A stretch of DNA of 64,000 nt from Spinacia oleracea (taxonomy: Eukaryota; Streptophyta; Magnoliopsida; Caryophyllales; Amaranthaceae): positions 82,900,810 to 82,964,809 of the forward strand of contig NC_079489.1 in assembly GCF_020520425.1 (NCBI RefSeq), read 5' to 3'. A model generated the notes under the pieces. It was not told the origin of the DNA. It did no database searches and saw only the letters and a program-made list of their open reading frames with translations. Every line of letters begins with the position of its first letter. Positions within the stretch are counted from its first letter, which is position 1. Of this stretch, positions 60,611 to 64,000 are shown piece by piece. The translations under genes and the position numbers were made by a program.

Positions 60611-61390
60611 TCTTTCCAGCCGCCTTTCCAAAAGCATAGCTTTAGCTATTACAACCGAAAGCTTCGCTTAAGTTCTCTATTGCACTCCCTACTTCACCAA
60701 CAACAGACTGAAGCCTATTTGTAAGAATCGGATTTCGCTTGGCCGCGGCTACTATAATTTGCAAATCCATGTATCTTTACCGATTAACCAATTTCTTCAT
60801 TCATCATCATTATCTTCTCTGTAATTTTGGGACTCTCTCTCTAAAAAGAATGATGAACTGAGCTTGAGCTTGCTTCAATGGCGAACTGAGTTTTCGTTTC
60901 TCTGCTTCTTTTCTTCTTGCTCTAAAGGTCTAAAACTTTGAAAGACTATTAGGAGAAAGTCTTAAATGGCTAAGCAAGCTTTATAGAAGACTCCTGCTTA
61001 GCTTTAAAACAAGCAAGGGCTTTAGCGAGTTGCGCTAACGCGCTTTGGTCCGTCGCCATACTTGTTCCAAGTCCAAGTAAGTGAATTTGACCCCAGGAAT
61101 GCCTAAAATCCGGGATAGATCACTCCTTCACTAGCCTTGTAGAATGGCTCCGGGAAATCGATGATGATAAGGCTCCAACAAGCAACGGGCGAAGTTTGAC
61201 AACTTGGTTCTTCAAGTTGAAAGGCAAAAACAGATCACTGGAGCAGAACCTGCGTAAGATCAATATCACAACCAATGAAGTCTGCAAGTTTCACATCTAA
61301 AATAATACCCGCTCCGATAGTTTACGAAAAAATGAGAATCTAAACTACCTAATTTATTAACATACCAATCATGGTTGGACATACTTCCTC

Positions 61391-61559
61391 CATCCTTTGT
61401 TTTGTCCTTTCCATTCACTCGGATCTTTTCCGTTTCATCGATTTTGTCCGGATCCTCCTTTTCTTCCGAAAAAAGGGAAGGAGAAGGATCTTCTTCGGTG
61501 AATCCCTCTTCTTCCTGTTTAGTCTCCTTCGTTTCGGAAGTTTTTTCTATTTCTAAATT
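61391..61559 (-). pseudogene. ycf1: Plastid ycf1 fragment
   Basis: Minus-strand translation contains [39 protein letters not shown] and [13 protein letters not shown]. This is the charged linker of Ycf1 (around residues 240-300 in typical dicot proteins), a subunit of the chloroplast inner-envelope import machinery. Only about 57 codons are present; both flanks are unrelated. It was probably transferred plastid to mitochondrion to nucleus, or directly. Confidence 0.75.
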
Positions 61560-61642
61560 GGTTTGCGGAGGAAAAGGAAGAATTCGAATCCATTTTGAGG
61601 AAGAATCCGCTGCTTTCAATATCCGCTCTTTGGATATCCTTT

Positions 61643-61800
61643 GCTAGATTGCTGGTTGAAATGGACATTACATCTACTTTGCCTGACCATATATGGATTG
61701 AAGACGCTAATGGTAAACCGTTTAAGCAAGTGGTTCTGTATGACTGGAAGCCAGCATTCTGTAAGAATTGCAATGTGGCTGGTCATAACTGTGAGCAACA
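61643..61800 (+). pseudogene. LINE ORF1 zinc-knuckle fragment
   Basis: The translation [20 protein letters not shown], then KPFKQVVLYDWKPAFCKN and CNVAGHNC, matches the pattern of plant LINE ORF1 (DUF4283 followed by a CCHC_4 knuckle). It is truncated on both sides. Confidence 0.65.
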
Positions 61801-62589
61801 AGTGAGTACTGATTTTCCTATAGACCACCTAATAATAGAGGTGTGAAGAAGGCTTGGATCCCAAAGAAGGTGCAGCCTGGGAGAGAAGGAAGCCTCGGCC
61901 AAAGCAAGGCAGATCCATAGGCTAAGGAGAGAAACCCGGTATTCGACCTGACCCCCTGGTATGCCCTTCCCGAAGAATAGAATCTCAATCTCTCTTAAGC
62001 CCTCTCCACGAAAGCTTGACTGCCCGGCCGATCCCGAAAGAGGCGAATTGCCAGAAAGTTTCTCAAATCCGATCCTTGCATCATCTGATCTCGATCGGGT
62101 TAACTCCTAAATTCAGGCAGTGAGCATCGAATAAGCCAATTGACACTATCCAAAAACTGCGCTTTAGCGACTTCATACGTCTGTTTCTTTGAAGAAAGTC
62201 GAGAAACCCCTCATTTCTCTTAAAACCTTTATTTTGAAGCTTGTTCATTGCCTGGCAAACAGTGGCAAGCTTATCATAACTCTTTCTTTTTTTCTTTTTC
62301 CCAAAATAAAGAAAGAAATTCGAGAACTCTTATCTAAGTAGTATGCTTTCTAGTTCAAGTAGCAATTCCTGTCTCTGCTTCTAAAGTAGGGGGCCTTTAT
62401 CTCCTCCCTCCCGGCGCCCGCTCGGATGTTCCCCTAACCCAACCCGGGAACGGACCGGAGGGAACCGCAGCATGGAGAATCGTATCAGTGAAAAAGATGC
62501 TATTGTTGATTTCTTTTCTTCTATTTGTAAATGGAGTGAATTGGAAGGTCTAATCGCTTAAGCGAAGCTTTTGGAACTTAATTATAGAA

Positions 62590-62905
62590 GTATGTTCAGC
62601 TTCTGCTCTCCCTTTCTTTTTGCCTTAGGTATGGAATATTTATCTAGATGTTTTGATGACCTCACTCACAATCCTGACTTTCATTTTCATCCAAGATGGA
62701 CAACGGACGACCGACCACTTATTGGGATGTATCCCTCCCCTTTGGTATGTCCTCTTCTGTAAAGGTCCGTGCATGTAACTGTTCATACTATGAACATAGT
62801 ATGATGGCAGTTGGGCACATATGCCCCTATGCAGGCAGGCCTTTGATTGTTAAGCAATGGACTGCTGGTTTTCACTTTAATGAGGAGGTTGGGAATTTCC
62901 AAAGG
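62590..62905 (+). pseudogene. Rearranged LINE fragments (RT and ORF1 pieces)
   Basis: 62600-62695 gives SPFLFALGMEYLSRCFDDLT and DPDFHFHPR-like sequence, the conserved block after the LINE RT catalytic region. 62835-62900 gives GRPLIVKQWTAGFHFNEEV, typical of DUF4283 in ORF1. Their order is wrong for one element, so they are shuffled pieces. Confidence 0.6.
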
Positions 62906-63647
62906 GGTCAAGGAAGGTTATTGTACCCGCTGAAGGAAGAAGACTGATGGAACCTGGGGACATAGACCAGGAAACCAAGAAAGATGGAATCTCCTAAACC
63001 CGATGTCAAGCGGACGAATGAGAAATTGTGAATGGTTGGAGAGAGATCACTGGCACTAGCAACATCAGAAAGAAATTCCCACAAACCAGTTCTCAACTCA
63101 TTCTACGAAAAGCTTGAAAGCCACTTACGCCTATTTATTAGGCTCCAGGGCGCAAGTTATGGCGAAGGGGCGCCAACAAGGTTCAAGGTCAGAAAACTAA
63201 GAAATTGATCCCGAGGGCACAGCTGAGGCAGCGACGGGTTCTCTGACCCCAGCGATGGCTTCTCTTCGTTGCCCCTGAGGGTTGAGCTAGTTTCATGGGC
63301 TCAGTTATGTCTTCCAAGGGGCTGATTAAGTGTGGAAAATATGGGTTGTTTAAGAACAGAGAATCGTTGGTTTCTTATACTCTGAAAATAACCAAGGTAT
63401 GAATAAAGCTCTTCGCTTATGCGAAGCTTATGGAGCAAGAAAACTGCGATAGTCTAGGCGTGAACTCAACCTCTCAGGTATCAGCCTCGAATTTTTCATC
63501 GAACAAATAAGGGAAAAGAATCATATTGAAAACGCTCCTAACCCAAGCCCTTCCTTCGTAGAGCCGTGTATTGTAAGTGATCCGAACCTGCCCGGAGCGA
63601 GCCTCCCATAGAGGCAAGTGAAGTTGGTGAGCTCTACAACAAACAAG

Positions 63648-63684
63648 TGGGAGAGGCAGGATTCGAACCTGCGTAGAAAAACCG
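63648..63684 (-). tRNA. trnY: 3' half of mitochondrial-type tRNA-Tyr(GUA), partial
   Basis: Minus strand: GGTTTTTCTACGCAGG, TTCGAATCCTGCCTCTCCCA. This is the variable arm, T arm and acceptor 3' strand of plant mitochondrial trnY. The 5' half (GGGAGAGTGGCCGAG) is absent, so it is a nonfunctional fragment. It is the strongest single sign of mitochondrial origin in this region. Confidence 0.65.
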
Positions 63685-64000
63685 GTGCCCTCTCAATCAT
63701 TGTTCGTAGCCAAATCTGATAATACGCTTCGGCGATGTTACCTACTAAATGAAAAGCCTGCTCTTGTTCTAAGTAAGCAAATAGTTGTGAAAGGACCTCT
63801 AAATCCGACGACCTTGGCTGAAAAGCTCCCAATTAGGTCAGTAGCTGTTTAGAGCCGAAGGAGCTCTTTTTATTGCTTTCAGTAGCGCCCTTACTCTATC
63901 AAGTAAGCAAATAGGAGTAAGAGCGGACTGCTCTACATTCAGTCACGCCGCAGTGATCTTCTTCTAGTTGCGGGACGAAATCTGGCAGCCAATTGTTGGC

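Larger units (their letters stand above)
60611..64000. other. Organelle-like (mitochondrial-type) DNA with inserted fragments
   Basis: Composition and vocabulary change from the AT-rich repeats on the left: AAGCTTCGCTTAAG-type words, CTCCCTCCCGGCGCCCGCTC, and many balanced-GC short phrases typical of angiosperm mitochondrial spacers. Within it are a tRNA-Tyr 3' half, a plastid ycf1 fragment and LINE pieces. A 103-codon minus-strand frame at 63832-63521 overlaps the tRNA fragment and has no family I know. I found no intact mitochondrial protein gene. Possible readings: nuclear insertion of mtDNA, a mitochondrial contig fused in assembly, or an mtDNA region that itself collected nuclear fragments. 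Confidence 0.5.

Noticed and set aside
63521-63832. 103-codon frame in the organelle-like region as a chimeric mitochondrial ORF
   Set aside because: It overlaps the trnY fragment on the same strand and I recognise no mitochondrial gene piece in the translation.

Overview
This is nuclear DNA of a flowering plant. It has GT-AG spliced genes, plant LTR retrotransposons (Ty1/copia, Ty3/gypsy), Mutator-like (MULE) elements, MITEs and LINE remnants. The copia LTR family, with repeated TTCCGATTCCGG motifs, reminds me of Amaranthaceae (spinach, quinoa, beet), but that is memory and not proof.

Layout. 1-1076 is a copia-family LTR cut by the window edge, then a minisatellite and a broken two-exon FAR1/MULE transposase gene (3472-1369, minus). 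4535-5180 holds a MITE and a 33-bp minisatellite. 5618-13724 is an 8.1-kb MULE with ~70-bp terminal inverted repeats. It carries a three-exon transposase gene fused to an OTU-protease-like tail (plus strand, inactivated by stops) and a convergent, mostly intact three-exon plant mobile domain (PMD) gene (minus strand). Intron 1 of the transposase holds a 254-bp palindrome built from 33-bp units.

Two ordinary host genes follow and converge. One is a small spliced gene for an 84-residue membrane protein (14062-14422, plus). The other is an eight-exon gene for a plastid-type multispanning DUF2232-like membrane protein (25283-15590, minus). I reconstructed all its exons; they join in frame to 313 residues. 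Its introns hold a Stowaway MITE, a LINE remnant and hAT-like elements.

26573-60478 is a nest of LTR retrotransposons, all on the minus strand. A decayed chromodomain Ty3/gypsy element has a ~3.5-kb 3' LTR that was hit twice: by a gag-only Tat/Athila-like element (28483-45842, TSD CCAAA) and by an intact copia element with a 1321-codon gag-pol frame (46529-57279, TSD AGATT). The Tat-like element was itself split by a second copia element (28540-38870, TSD AAAAT). That one has apparently identical LTRs but a ruined pol, so it was probably moved in trans by a relative like the neighbouring intact one.

60480-64000 has different composition. After a short gypsy LTR fragment it holds organelle-like DNA: a mitochondrial-type tRNA-Tyr 3' half, a plastid ycf1 fragment and LINE pieces. 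It is either a nuclear insertion of mitochondrial DNA or an assembly junction.

Most unusual: the MULE carrying OTU and PMD modules with its intronic palindrome; the GCCCGATCGGGC palindrome arrays shared by the LTR and body of the gag-only element; and the copia copy with identical LTRs and dead pol.
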